NCBI GenBank assembly: GCA_035504215.1
Contig: DATJSI010000142.1
Coordinates: 1 to 58,224, forward strand
Source of the DNA: Mycobacteriales bacterium
GTDB lineage: Bacteria; Actinomycetota; Actinomycetes; JAFAQI01
DNA length: 58,224 bases
Reading direction: 5' to 3'
The position numbers were made by a program, and so were the translations under genes. Shown one piece after another: positions 41,268 through 50,102 of this stretch; positions within the stretch are counted from its first letter, which is position 1, and the number at the start of each line of letters is the position of its first letter. The notes under the pieces are model-generated. The model did no database searches, was not told the origin of the DNA, and worked only from the letters and a program-made list of their open reading frames with translations.

Positions 41268-42185
41268 TCAGCCGACCGGGCGCGTCCTTCGCAACCGCCT
41301 GGTCCCGACCTCCGTCAATAGCCCGCCCCACTGCCGCGCATAGGCCCAGTCGCCGTGGCGAGCCCGGCGCAGGCTGGGGCGCAGCGAGCGAAGCAGGGCG
41401 CCCGCGTCCGCCCGAAGCGACAGTCCTGCCCATTTGCGGGAGATCACCAGCTTGCTGAGCCACATCTCCTCGGCTCTTGCATTCGACATCGAAGTCGGAA
41501 GGTAGCGGTACGCGGCTACCACGTCCTCGTGATGAGCGAACGGCCACCGACAAGCCAGCCGCAACCACATGTCCCAGTCCTCGTAGAACAGGTCCTCGTC
41601 CCAGCCGCCTACTTCGACGAGGGCATCGCGGCGGATCATCGTCGCCATGGCCGGCAGGAAGTTCCGCCTCAACAGCGTGCGGAAGAACCGGTCGTCCGGC
41701 GGGAGCCCGTCGGGAACGAAGCGCTCGAGGAAGGTGCCACCGAGTGGCGCTCCGTCCTCGGCGATCAACAGCGCGTCGCCGTAGACGACCACGGTCTGGT
41801 CGGGTGCGCGGGCGAAGGCGCCGAGCTGGACTTCGGTCTTGCCCGGCATCCAGTAGTCGTCCGCCGCGATCGTGTGCAGGTAGTCCCCGCGACTGTGTGC
41901 CAATGCCTCGTTCAGGCTGCGGCACAGGCCGACCGGCTGTGGATGCCCGATCAGCTGGTGGCTCGGGAAGTGCTGCTCGACAAAGCGGGTGCCGACGTCG
42001 AAGGACGCGTCCGACGAGCCGTCGTCGACGAAGACCAGGTGGTTCGGCGGCACGGTCTGGTCGCGGACCGACTCGAGGCACTCGGTGATGTACGCCGCAT
42101 GGTTGTGGCTGATGACCACTGCCGTCGTCTCGGGCCGGACTGCACGCTCGACCTCGTGCCCCGAATCCGCCGGGCTATCCGTCAC
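41268..42185 (-). CDS. Glycosyltransferase family 2
   Basis: A 305-residue GT-A enzyme. TAVVISHNHAAYITECLESV starts the fold, LVFVDDGSSDASFDVG holds the first Asp pair, and YLHTIAADDYWMPGKTE is the metal-binding DDD-like motif. DALVEVGGWDEDLFYEDWDMWLRL completes the acceptor-side ED motif. It probably adds one sugar to the repeat unit. GTG 42185 overlaps the upstream methyltransferase by 11 bases and is last of a coupled four-gene minus-strand run. An upstream in-frame start at 42206 or 42236 is possible. Confidence 0.87.
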   Translation of the reverse strand: MTDSPADSGHEVERAVRPETTAVVISHNHAAYITECLESVRDQTVPPNHLVFVDDGSSDASFDVGTRFVEQHFPSHQLIGHPQPVGLCRSLNEALAHSRGDYLHTIAADDYWMPGKTEVQLGAFARAPDQTVVVYGDALLIAEDGAPLGGTFLERFVPDGLPPDDRFFRTLLRRNFLPAMATMIRRDALVEVGGWDEDLFYEDWDMWLRLACRWPFAHHEDVVAAYRYLPTSMSNARAEEMWLSKLVISRKWAGLSLRADAGALLRSLRPSLRRARHGDWAYARQWGGLLTEVGTRRLRRTRPVG

Positions 42186-42939
42186 GACGCACCACCCAGC
42201 GCGCATAGTCGTAGCCGTCGTCGCCGCTCGTCGCATGGGTCAGGACCTGAAGGCCGTTGCCGACGAGGAGCCGCTCGGCCTGCGGCGCCGGAACCACGAG
42301 CATGGAGATTCCGGACAGCCCCCGTCGATGGAGACGTTGGTGCGACCAGCCCAGTGTGCGCAGCAACCGGTAAGCCCGAAACCGGGGCTGGATGCGAGCC
42401 CGCCAGGTCTTCACGCGCTCCGGCAGCTCGATCACCGCGACTCCACCGGGCCGGAGTGCGCCCGCGATGACGCCGACCGCGGCGTCGACCGCCTGGAGGT
42501 CGGGCAGATGCTGGAGGACCAGCAGCGACACTGCGAAGTCGTGTTCGCCGTGCTCGTCGACCTCCGACGGCGCGACGGTCGTGACATTGGTGATGCCGGC
42601 CGCGGCAGCCCGTTCGTTCAGCGTCTTGCGCATGCCGGGGGAGATATCGACGGCGGTGACATGCGCGAACCGTTTGGCGAGGGCGAACGACAGCCTCCCG
42701 GTGCCCGCGCCGTAGTCCAGAGCACGCGCCGCACCGGTCGGCCGGGCAAGCTCAAGGCACTCGGAGACCGCGGCCTCACCGGTCTCGTAGAACTCGGACA
42801 GGTCGTCTTCCCACCCGCGATGGCGACGGTCGCGAACGGTCAGCACGGCCCAGTCCGGATCGTCGGCTCCGAGCGAGGACCACACCTCCTCCTGGCGCTG
42901 CTCGTCGCGGTCCGGGCGAGGTGGCTTGCGACCGGTCAT
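42175..42939 (-). CDS. Class I SAM-dependent methyltransferase
   Basis: A 254-residue protein. ALDYGAGTGRLSFALAKRF is motif I (near 75), VTAVDISPGMRKTL motif II, and FAVSLLVLQHLPDLQAVDAAVGVI with ALRPGGVAVIELPE motifs III-IV. Placement between two glycosyltransferases suggests methylation of a sugar in the repeat unit. ATG 42939 was chosen because it shares ATGA with the upstream stop; the frame is open further but would enter the upstream gene. Confidence 0.85.
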   Translation of the reverse strand: MTGRKPPRPDRDEQRQEEVWSSLGADDPDWAVLTVRDRRHRGWEDDLSEFYETGEAAVSECLELARPTGAARALDYGAGTGRLSFALAKRFAHVTAVDISPGMRKTLNERAAAAGITNVTTVAPSEVDEHGEHDFAVSLLVLQHLPDLQAVDAAVGVIAGALRPGGVAVIELPERVKTWRARIQPRFRAYRLLRTLGWSHQRLHRRGLSGISMLVVPAPQAERLLVGNGLQVLTHATSGDDGYDYARWVVRRDG

Positions 42940-43769
42940 GTGACCGTCCTCCCGAGCGCTCGGCGGACGCCGAGGCCAACCCTGATGGCGGCGATAGCAG
43001 CACGCCCCCGCCACCCGCCGAGCCGGCGTCGGCACAACCGTTCGAGCGCACCGATCCAGCGTGCACCCGCGCCTGAGCTACCGCGATCGTGGCGAACCGT
43101 CACCTCGGGCGCCAGCCGGAAGCGTGCACCTCGCACGGTCGCTGCCGTGCCCCACGCGACGTCCTCGGCGTACACCAGCTCATCCTCCGGAACCGGGCCG
43201 AAGCGTTCGAACGCATCGGGTGCGAGCAGCAGGCAGGCCATGCACAACCAGTCGACGTCCTGGGCGCGCGTGGACTGCCGGCGGGTCAGGAACATGCCAT
43301 GCAGCCACGGCAGCAGGTGGCTGAGGAACAGGAAGTACGCGGTGACCGAACCGAGGGTGAGTGGGCCGCCGGCCGCACCGACCTGCAGCCGGCCGTCCGC
43401 GCCCGCGAGCAGTGGCGCGACACCGGTGACACCCGGCTGCAGGTGCAGGGCGAGGGTCGCCAGCTGGGTCCGGTCGAGATCCACGTCGGGGTTCAGCAGC
43501 AGCCACGGCCGGGTCGCCGGCGCCCCTGCCGAGTCGACTGCACGGTTGACCGCCGCGGCGAAACCGAGGTTCTGACCCAGCAGCAGCGCGGTCGCGTCAT
43601 GAGCGCCGCAGACCCGCTTCACGCCGTCCGGGTCGTCGCCGTTGTCGACGACGATCACGTGTTGCCCGGACAGGGCGTCGGAGCGCAGCCGGGCCTCGAC
43701 GTTTCCCAGGCTGCGGTAGTTGACGAGGATCACGGTGAGGTCGAGATCCGCGGACGCCGGCGCCGTCAT
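42936..43769 (-). CDS. Glycosyltransferase family 2 (rhamnosyltransferase-like)
   Basis: A 277-residue GT-A enzyme. LTVILVNYRSLGNVEARL and VIVVDNGDDPDGV open the fold, LGQNLGFAAAVNRAV and WLLLNPDVDLDRTQL are WbbL-like donor motifs, and VPEDELVYAEDVAWGTAATVRG holds the acceptor-side acidic residues. WbbL-type enzymes often use dTDP-rhamnose, but the donor is not shown here. Both ends overlap neighbours by ATGA. Confidence 0.87.
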   Translation of the reverse strand: MTAPASADLDLTVILVNYRSLGNVEARLRSDALSGQHVIVVDNGDDPDGVKRVCGAHDATALLLGQNLGFAAAVNRAVDSAGAPATRPWLLLNPDVDLDRTQLATLALHLQPGVTGVAPLLAGADGRLQVGAAGGPLTLGSVTAYFLFLSHLLPWLHGMFLTRRQSTRAQDVDWLCMACLLLAPDAFERFGPVPEDELVYAEDVAWGTAATVRGARFRLAPEVTVRHDRGSSGAGARWIGALERLCRRRLGGWRGRAAIAAIRVGLGVRRALGRTVT

Positions 43770-44887
43770 GAGGTCGCCGTTCCCACCGTTGAACCGGTGG
43801 TTCCGCCGGCGGTCCGCAGCGCGTCGAGCGCCGCGGCCGCGCTCGCCGCCCAGCTGTACTCCGCAACTCGCCGGTGACCGGCTGCGACGAGCTCGCGACG
43901 CCGCGGGGCGTCGTCGAGGAGGTCACCGATCGCGGCGCGCCAGCCGTCGACGTCGAGGGACGGGACGACCAGCCCGGCGTCACCGGCCACTTCCGGCAGG
44001 CTCCCGGCGTGGCTCACGATGACGGGGATACCGGCGTACATCGCCTCCAGCACCGGGATGCCGAAGCCTTCGAAGAGGGAGGGAAACGCGAGCAGGTCGG
44101 CGGCGACGTACTCGGCCGCCAGCTGTGCCGGGCTGACGTACCCGGTGAAGGAGACCGCCTCGCCGAGCCGGTGGCGCAGGTCCCGCTCGATCTCACGCCC
44201 GGCGTCCGGCACCCGGCCGACGACCCGCAGCTCGATCTCCAGGCCGGTAGCGCGCAGGGCAGCAACCGCGGCAGCCACCGTGCCGAGGTTCTTGCGCGGG
44301 AGGACGTTGCCGACAACGAGCACCCGGTTCGTGCCGCTGCGTCCTTCGGAGCGAGGTACGGCGTCGATGAGCTGGGCCAGGCCCGGGTCGACGGCGTTCG
44401 GCGCGACGGAGACCCGGTCAGGATCGACGCCGAACCTCTCGATGACGCCCTGCCGGGTGAACTCCGACGGGACGAGAAGCGCGGCCGCCGACCGCGCGCT
44501 ACGCCGGATCGACGCCCGCACCCGGGCCCTGAAGGCAGCCGGCAGCCAGTCGGTGCTGTCCGGGTCGAACGGCGAGAGGTCGTGAACGACGACCACGCAC
44601 GGGCGCCGGGTCAGCGGCATCGTGTAATGCACGAGCAACGCCGCCGCGCGGACGCTGCTCGCCACCCGCGGCAGGTCGACGGCAACCCGGCGGATCGCGC
44701 GGGCGGACACGATGCGCGGGGTCCGCCCGGTGAGCGCGGCGACCTCGTCGCAGCCGGCGGCGGTGGCCGCGAAGGCGAGTGGCTCGACGCCGGGCGAAGT
44801 GGCCAGCTCGCGGGCGATGTTCGCGGCCCAGGTCTCGTTCCCGGTCTGGCGACCTCCGACGTGGTGCACGTCGATCAGAAAGGTCAT
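43766..44887 (-). CDS. Glycosyltransferase family 4
   Basis: A 373-residue GT-B enzyme. The start MTFLIDVHHVGGRQTGNETW has the acceptor-side Gly-rich loop. VLVVGNVLPRKNLGTVAAAV starts the C-terminal domain, and FPSLFEGFGIPVLEAMYAGIPVIVS is the donor-binding ExFGxxxxE motif. It is the first of four coupled minus-strand genes. The frame stays open to 45370, but ATG 44887 matches GT4 N termini. Confidence 0.9.
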   Translation of the reverse strand: MTFLIDVHHVGGRQTGNETWAANIARELATSPGVEPLAFAATAAGCDEVAALTGRTPRIVSARAIRRVAVDLPRVASSVRAAALLVHYTMPLTRRPCVVVVHDLSPFDPDSTDWLPAAFRARVRASIRRSARSAAALLVPSEFTRQGVIERFGVDPDRVSVAPNAVDPGLAQLIDAVPRSEGRSGTNRVLVVGNVLPRKNLGTVAAAVAALRATGLEIELRVVGRVPDAGREIERDLRHRLGEAVSFTGYVSPAQLAAEYVAADLLAFPSLFEGFGIPVLEAMYAGIPVIVSHAGSLPEVAGDAGLVVPSLDVDGWRAAIGDLLDDAPRRRELVAAGHRRVAEYSWAASAAAALDALRTAGGTTGSTVGTATS

Positions 44888-44988
44888 CGCCGGCGGCCCG
44901 GCTGACGTGCTGCCACGCCGAAAAACATAACCGCCGCGAGCCGGGGTTCCCGTGGCATGCGGTGCGCCGGACCAGCGCGTCGCGCGGG

Positions 44989-46296
44989 TTACTCCGCGCC
45001 GAGCACCTGCCAGCGGATGCCCTGGGTCCGCACGAGCATGCCCGCGAGCCGGACCAGGTAGAACGCCAGCAGGCCGGCCCACACGCCACCGAGCCCCCAG
45101 TGGAAGTGCAGCGCGGCAAGGTCGATCGGCACGAAGGCGCCGATACCGGCGACAAGCGTGAGCAGGGCCATGAACCGCACGTCCCCGGCGCCGATGAGGA
45201 CGCCGTCGAGTGCGAACAACACGCCCGCCGGCAGCCACAGCACGCAGAACCACGGCCACATCACGTGCATCTGATGGATGACCGCCGGGGCTCCGCTGAA
45301 GATTCTCGGCACCGGCCACCACAGCGCGGCATATCCGACCGCGAAGGCCACACCGGCCCACGCGCCCCATCGAGCGATCCGCCAGGTCACCCGGCGGGCA
45401 GCCGCCGCGTCGCCGCCGCCCAGTGCCGCGCCCACGAGGGACTGCGCGGCGATCGCCACCGAGTCGAGCAGCAACGCGGTGAACTCGTCGATCTGCATCC
45501 CGACCTGATGAGCGGCCAGCTGCGCCGTACCCATCCGCGCCGCCACCGCGGCTGCGGTGAGGAACGACGCCTGGAACCCGGCGTTACGGATCACGAGGTC
45601 GCGGCCGACGCCCAGCTGCTTGCGAATGGTCGGCCAGACGACCCGCTTGGGACCCTCCAGCGCGGCGATGAACAGCACCGCGCCGACCACCTGCCCGGCC
45701 AGGTTCGCCATCGCTGACCCTCGCAGGCCCAGGCCCGCGGTGTAGACGAGCAACGGGCAGAGCGTGGCCGACACCGCGTTCGCGGCCAGTACGAACACCA
45801 CCGGCTGGCGGGTGCGTTGCACGCCGCGCATCCAGCCGTTCCCGGCCAGTACGACGAGCACCCCAGGGAGGCCGGCGAGACCGATCCGCAACCACTCGAC
45901 GGCATCGGACCGCACCGCGACCCGGCTGCCGGCCAACACGTGGGCGAGCGGCACCGCGAACAGCTCGCCCGCACCGGCAAGCACGATGCCGGTGAGCAGC
46001 GCCAGCCACGAGGCCTGCACACCTTCGGCACGCGCGAGGTCGAGCCGGCCGGCGCCGTACGCGCGAGCCACTCGCCCGGTGGTGCCGTACTCCACGAAGT
46101 CGCCGACGACCAGGAGGAGAGCCACGACGGCGACCGCGATCCCGAGCGCGGCGAGCGGGCGGGTGCCGAGATGGCCGACCACGGCCGTGTCGACGAGGAG
46201 ATAGGTGGGCTCGGCGGCAAGAACCACGAACGCCGACGCGGTCAGCGACAGCAGCCGCCGGGTGGGGATGTCGGCTGCGTCCCCCGACTCGCTCAC
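44989..46296 (-). CDS. MATE family efflux transporter (DinF-like)
   Basis: A 435-residue membrane protein with about 12 helices in two halves. LLSLTASAFVVLAAEPTYLLVDTAVVGHLGTRPLAALGIA is the usual first-helix region including the conserved P and D. GMRGVQRTRQPVV-type loops and the repeated half around RNAGFQASFLTAAAVAARMG with LAAHQVGMQIDEFTALLLDS follow. MATE carriers exchange drugs or metabolites for Na+ or H+. It starts at GTG 46296. Separate promoter likely, as 101 bases without features separate it from the GT4 gene. Confidence 0.88.
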   Translation of the reverse strand: MSESGDAADIPTRRLLSLTASAFVVLAAEPTYLLVDTAVVGHLGTRPLAALGIAVAVVALLLVVGDFVEYGTTGRVARAYGAGRLDLARAEGVQASWLALLTGIVLAGAGELFAVPLAHVLAGSRVAVRSDAVEWLRIGLAGLPGVLVVLAGNGWMRGVQRTRQPVVFVLAANAVSATLCPLLVYTAGLGLRGSAMANLAGQVVGAVLFIAALEGPKRVVWPTIRKQLGVGRDLVIRNAGFQASFLTAAAVAARMGTAQLAAHQVGMQIDEFTALLLDSVAIAAQSLVGAALGGGDAAAARRVTWRIARWGAWAGVAFAVGYAALWWPVPRIFSGAPAVIHQMHVMWPWFCVLWLPAGVLFALDGVLIGAGDVRFMALLTLVAGIGAFVPIDLAALHFHWGLGGVWAGLLAFYLVRLAGMLVRTQGIRWQVLGAE

Positions 46297-46320
46297 CCGG
46301 TATCCGAACTGTTCGGCCGG

Positions 46321-46587
46321 CTACCTGCCGGTGCGCTCACGGTGGCTGCACCCCGGCCAGCAGCACGGCCGCCGCATGCCCTCCTCGAGCTCTTCCTGGG
46401 TCCGCCTGATCCGGCGTTCCCGCGTGTGGTCCTGCTTCGCGTCCTCGACCCAGCAGATGAACTCGTTGCGCGCCAGCGGGGTGATGTCCTTCCACCGGTC
46501 GAGTGCGACCGCGTTGGTGATGAGCGCCGTGCGCAGATCGGCGGGAAGCTTGTGCACCACCCCGCCGGGAACCCGCTGGCCGCTCAC
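46321..46587 (-). CDS. YdeI/OmpD-associated family small protein
   Basis: An 88-residue protein. LPADLRTALITNAVALDRWKDITPLARNEFICWVEDAKQDHTR with RRIRRTQEELEEGMRRPCCWPG follows the C-terminal domain of YdeI/OmpD-associated proteins (LPxDLxxAL...EYxxWIxxAKxxxTRxxRI). Function poorly known; some are linked to peptide or bacteriocin resistance. It begins at GTG 46585-46587. It has two Cys near the end (CCWPGC) that may bind metal. Confidence 0.75.
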   Translation of the reverse strand: MSGQRVPGGVVHKLPADLRTALITNAVALDRWKDITPLARNEFICWVEDAKQDHTRERRIRRTQEELEEGMRRPCCWPGCSHRERTGR

Positions 46588-46666
46588 GCGCCCACGCTAG
46601 CGGGCGGGGACGCCCGAAGAGCGTCGGCTGCACCGATCTGCGCGCTCGCGCCAGTAGGTTTCAGGC

Positions 46667-48565
46667 GTGCGCGCGTTGTTTGCCTTCCGGCGGCGCGCCG
46701 ACTTCCTGCTGGCGGTCGTCGACCTCGGGCTCGGAGTGCTGGCCGGCTACGTCGCGTACTCGCTGCGCTTCGGTGCCACGAGCCTGCCCGGGTTCTACGT
46801 CGTGCGCTACCAAGCGATGACGGTCGGCCTTGCGGTCGGCTCGGTCATCGCCGGCCGGGCCGCCGGGCTCTACCGCCGCGACGTGCTCCGGCCCGGCCAG
46901 TCCACGGTCGAGCCGGCGGTCGAGTCCGCGGTCGCGGTCGGACTCGCCGTCTTCCTCGTCAACCAGTTCAACTTCCACGGCGCGCTGTCGCGATCGTGGA
47001 TCGGTCTGGTCACGCTTGCGCTCTTGCTGTTCGCCATCGCCTCGCGCTCGGTCCTGCGCGCCGGGCGGCGCATGCTCGTCCCGTTCGGCATCGCGCTCGA
47101 GCGCTACGCGCTGGTCGGCGACGACGCCGCGGGACGCCGGCTCCTGGCCGACCTCACCCGTGCCGCCGGCACGCCGTTCAGCGTGGTCAGCATTCTGCCG
47201 AGGAACCTCGCTCCGGACGCGCTGCTCGCCGAGGCGAGGAGCCTCCGGCTCGACGGCCTGATCCTGACCGCCGACGCCGATCCGGTGACGGTCGGGCGGC
47301 TGGCCGCTGCGCTCTCCGGCGAGGGCGTGGACGTCCTGCTCGCGCCCGGGCTGTCCGGCCTGGAGTCGCGAGTCGCGAGCGTCGCGATGCTGTACGGCGT
47401 ACCGCTGCTGAGAGCCGCCGGCATGGCGCCGCGCAGACGTGCGGTGCGGACCCGTGCCCACAAGCGGGTCCGCCGGGTCGCGATCGTCGGCACCCGCGGG
47501 ATCCCGGCGAACTACGGCGGCTTCGAAACCTTCGCCGAGCGGCTGGCGCTCTACCTGACCGAGCAGGGTATCGAGGTGACCGTCTACTGCCGTCGACACC
47601 ATGCGACGGCCGGCAGCAGCTGGCAGGGAGTGCGGCTGGTCACCCTGCCGACGATCCCGACGAAATACCTCGACACGGTCGTGCACACGTTGCTGTCCAC
47701 GGTTCATCTGGTGACCCGGACGCGGATCCGCGACGTCGTGCTGTGCAACTCCGCGAACGCGCCCGCGCTACCACTGTTGCGGCTGAGCGGGAGGCGCGTG
47801 CTGCTCAACGTCGACGGGCTGGAGTGGCGGCGACGCAAGTGGGGGATCGTCGGGCGGACCTGGTACCGGTTCGGCGAGTGGCTCACCGTGCGAATGGCCG
47901 ACGTCGTCGTGACCGACGCGGACGAGGTGCGCACCTACTACCACGTGCGCCACGACACCGACTCGGTCATGGTTCCGTACGGCGCGGACCTCGTGCCGCG
48001 CGGGCAGCCGCTTGCGGCTGACGTCGGTGTCCGGCCGGACCGCTTCGTGCTCTACGTCGCGCGTTGGGAGGTGGAGAACAACCCCGAGCTGGTCGCCCGG
48101 GCGCACGCACGAGCCCGGACCGGGCTCGGCCTGGTGATGCTCGGCCGATCGACCTACGACCCGGCTCTCGAGCGCGCGGTTCGCGCCGCCGCGGCGCCCA
48201 CCGCCGTCCTGCCCGGCGCGGTCTTCGGCGAGGCGTACGTCGCGCTGCAGAGCAACGCCCGTTGCTACATCCACGCGACGGAGGTGGGCGGGACCCATCC
48301 GGCGTTGATCGAGGCGATGGGCGCCGGCAACCTGTGCCTGGTCCTGGACACCCCGGAGAACCGGGAGGTGGCCGGCCCGCAGGCCTGGTACTTCGCCGAC
48401 GAAGCCGATCTCACCGGCCTGATCGAGCGGGTCGACCGGCTCGATCCCGGCGAGCTCGAGACGCTCCGCACAGCGACCCGGCGGCGGGCCGCCGAACGGT
48501 ACTCCTGGACCGATGTCGGCCGGCAGTACGTCCGCCTTCTGACCCGTGACAGCGCCGCTCACTGA
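46667..48565 (+). CDS. Fusion: polyprenyl-sugar transferase N-terminal scaffold + GT4 (DUF1972) glycosyltransferase
   Basis: A 632-residue two-part protein. Residues 1-135 contain four helices as in WbaP/PglC-related initiating transferases, then a CoA_binding_3-type Rossmann part (ERYALVGDDAAGRRLLADL, LDGLILTADADP). The catalytic Bac_transf domain expected after it is absent. Instead, from residue 267 a DUF1972/GT4 enzyme begins (VRRVAIVGTRGIPANYGGFE), continuing with NVDGLEWRRRKWG, VLYVARWEVENNPEL and GGTHPALIEAMGAGN, typical of rhamnosyltransferases. GTG 46667 starts the frame. The scaffold may anchor the GT to the initiating complex (inference). The Wzy_C gene follows 37 bases on. Confidence 0.85.
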   Translation: MRALFAFRRRADFLLAVVDLGLGVLAGYVAYSLRFGATSLPGFYVVRYQAMTVGLAVGSVIAGRAAGLYRRDVLRPGQSTVEPAVESAVAVGLAVFLVNQFNFHGALSRSWIGLVTLALLLFAIASRSVLRAGRRMLVPFGIALERYALVGDDAAGRRLLADLTRAAGTPFSVVSILPRNLAPDALLAEARSLRLDGLILTADADPVTVGRLAAALSGEGVDVLLAPGLSGLESRVASVAMLYGVPLLRAAGMAPRRRAVRTRAHKRVRRVAIVGTRGIPANYGGFETFAERLALYLTEQGIEVTVYCRRHHATAGSSWQGVRLVTLPTIPTKYLDTVVHTLLSTVHLVTRTRIRDVVLCNSANAPALPLLRLSGRRVLLNVDGLEWRRRKWGIVGRTWYRFGEWLTVRMADVVVTDADEVRTYYHVRHDTDSVMVPYGADLVPRGQPLAADVGVRPDRFVLYVARWEVENNPELVARAHARARTGLGLVMLGRSTYDPALERAVRAAAAPTAVLPGAVFGEAYVALQSNARCYIHATEVGGTHPALIEAMGAGNLCLVLDTPENREVAGPQAWYFADEADLTGLIERVDRLDPGELETLRTATRRRAAERYSWTDVGRQYVRLLTRDSAAH

Positions 48566-48602
48566 GGGTCAAGAAGCGGCGTAATCGCGCCGATGCCACA
48601 GC

Positions 48603-50102
48603 GTGACCCCAGCTGTGGTCGCAGCGTCGCCCACGACCGCTGTGGCCCCTCCCTCGCACGCGCCCGAGCGTTCGTCGCGCGTGCTTGCTCTGCTGGCCGG
48701 AAACCTGCCGGCCGCCGCGGCGCTCGCCGCCTGCACCTGGTGGCTGTTGCTCGCCCCGCGCCTCGAAGGCGGCCGGGGTGCGGGCGCCGTGACCGGCGGC
48801 GCCATCCTGACCGCACTCGCGGTCCTCGCCAGCCGGCCCGAACGGGTGCTGCCGCGCCCTGCGGTCTGGCTCGCGCTGGCGATCAGCGTGGCGGCATTCG
48901 GCGTCGCCGTGCTCGCTCCCACCGGCTGGGCTGGTGCGCCGACCGCCGCCAGCTACGTCTGCGCGAGCTGGACCACGATCGCGGTTGCCGCCGCGGTCGT
49001 ACGGTCACCCAAGCTGCGGAACCTCGTCCTGCTGCTGGTGGTCGGGGGAGTCCTCATCGAGCTCGCCGAGTCCTGGATGGCCTGGTGGGGTGGCACCGAC
49101 GCCAGCGTCCCGATCAGCGGGACGTTCTACTGGTACGACCCGTTTGCTGCGTTCATGCTGGCCGGCACGGTCATCGGTCTGTCGTACTGGCTGCGGCGCT
49201 CGGGGCCGCTGGCGCTGTTCGGGCTGGTGGGCGCCGCGCTCGGCAGCATCGGGATGGTCTACTCCACGAGCCGGGCCGCCATCGCCTGCTTCGCCGTTGC
49301 CATCGGCTGCGTCGCGGTCGGGGCCGTGTGGGGCCGCGGCCGGGTGGGCGCGAAGCGGCTCGCGATCGGAGCCGCGGTCGTCGGCTTCGCGGTCTGGGTC
49401 ATCGGTGGGCCGCCGTTCTTCCCGCACCGCTCGCTGCCCTTCGCCGGCACCGCCGGCCGAGCCGCGGGACAGTCCCTCGGCCAGAACGGCAGCTACCGGC
49501 TGGAGTTCTGGCGCGAGGCGCTCACTGTGTTCCGCCGGCACCCGCTGGTCGGCGGTGGCTACCACTCGCTGGCGTCCGCTGCCGTGGGTCACGTCCCGCC
49601 CACCTGGTCGCTCTCGCCGCTCGCCCACAACGGGTACCTGCAGGCGCTCTCGGACGGCGGGCTGCTGCTCGGCGTACCCTTCCTGCTCGCTCTTGCGGCG
49701 ATCTCGTGGTACGTCGTCGCAGCGCTGATCGGCGCGGTTCGACGCCGCGACTTCTCGACCGGCGGGTTCGTCGTTCCGCTCTGCCTCGGTGCGCTGCTCG
49801 TCCACTCGGCAGTTGACTTCGACTGGTCCTACGCAGCCGACTTCGAGGTCGTCGCGATCCTTGCCGGGCTGGTCGCCGCGGCGCGCTGGGCCGCGCCTGC
49901 CGATGGCTCGGCCGCAGAACGGGCGGCCGCGACCGGCCGCCCGGGTGCCCGGCTGCTTTCCGGAGCAGTCCTCGTCGGTGTGGCGCTGCTCGCAGTGGCC
50001 GCCGGCGTCGCCCACAACGGCGACTTCAAGCAGTCGCTGCCGATCGGATCCAGCGCATCGCGGTCCGTCGTCCACCACTCGACCAGCGGGGGTAAGGCGT
50101 GA
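48603..50102 (+). CDS. Wzy_C family membrane protein (O-antigen ligase or pilin O-oligosaccharyltransferase type)
   Basis: A 499-residue protein with about 11-12 hydrophobic segments. The large outer loop includes YRLEFWREALTVFRRHPLVGGGYHSLASAA and PLAHNGYLQALSDGGLLLGVPFLL, the Wzy_C signature with the conserved R and H-N. This family includes O-antigen ligase WaaL, polymerases, and the pilin O-glycosylases PglL/TfpO. The stop overlaps the pilB start by 4 bases (GTGA), so it is probably translated together with pilus assembly genes. It starts at GTG 48603. Ligase versus pilin glycosylase cannot be decided from sequence. Confidence 0.82.
   Translation: MTPAVVAASPTTAVAPPSHAPERSSRVLALLAGNLPAAAALAACTWWLLLAPRLEGGRGAGAVTGGAILTALAVLASRPERVLPRPAVWLALAISVAAFGVAVLAPTGWAGAPTAASYVCASWTTIAVAAAVVRSPKLRNLVLLLVVGGVLIELAESWMAWWGGTDASVPISGTFYWYDPFAAFMLAGTVIGLSYWLRRSGPLALFGLVGAALGSIGMVYSTSRAAIACFAVAIGCVAVGAVWGRGRVGAKRLAIGAAVVGFAVWVIGGPPFFPHRSLPFAGTAGRAAGQSLGQNGSYRLEFWREALTVFRRHPLVGGGYHSLASAAVGHVPPTWSLSPLAHNGYLQALSDGGLLLGVPFLLALAAISWYVVAALIGAVRRRDFSTGGFVVPLCLGALLVHSAVDFDWSYAADFEVVAILAGLVAAARWAAPADGSAAERAAATGRPGARLLSGAVLVGVALLAVAAGVAHNGDFKQSLPIGSSASRSVVHHSTSGGKA

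Noticed and set aside
44888-45370. 161-codon N-terminal extension of the GT4 gene
   Set aside because: It lies antisense-in-overlap with the MATE gene region and has shadow composition; ATG 44887 begins a standard GT4 fold.
46667-48565. Calling the fusion protein an undecaprenyl-phosphate sugar phosphotransferase
   Set aside because: The Bac_transf catalytic domain is absent; only the membrane and Rossmann scaffold is present, joined to a GT4 enzyme.
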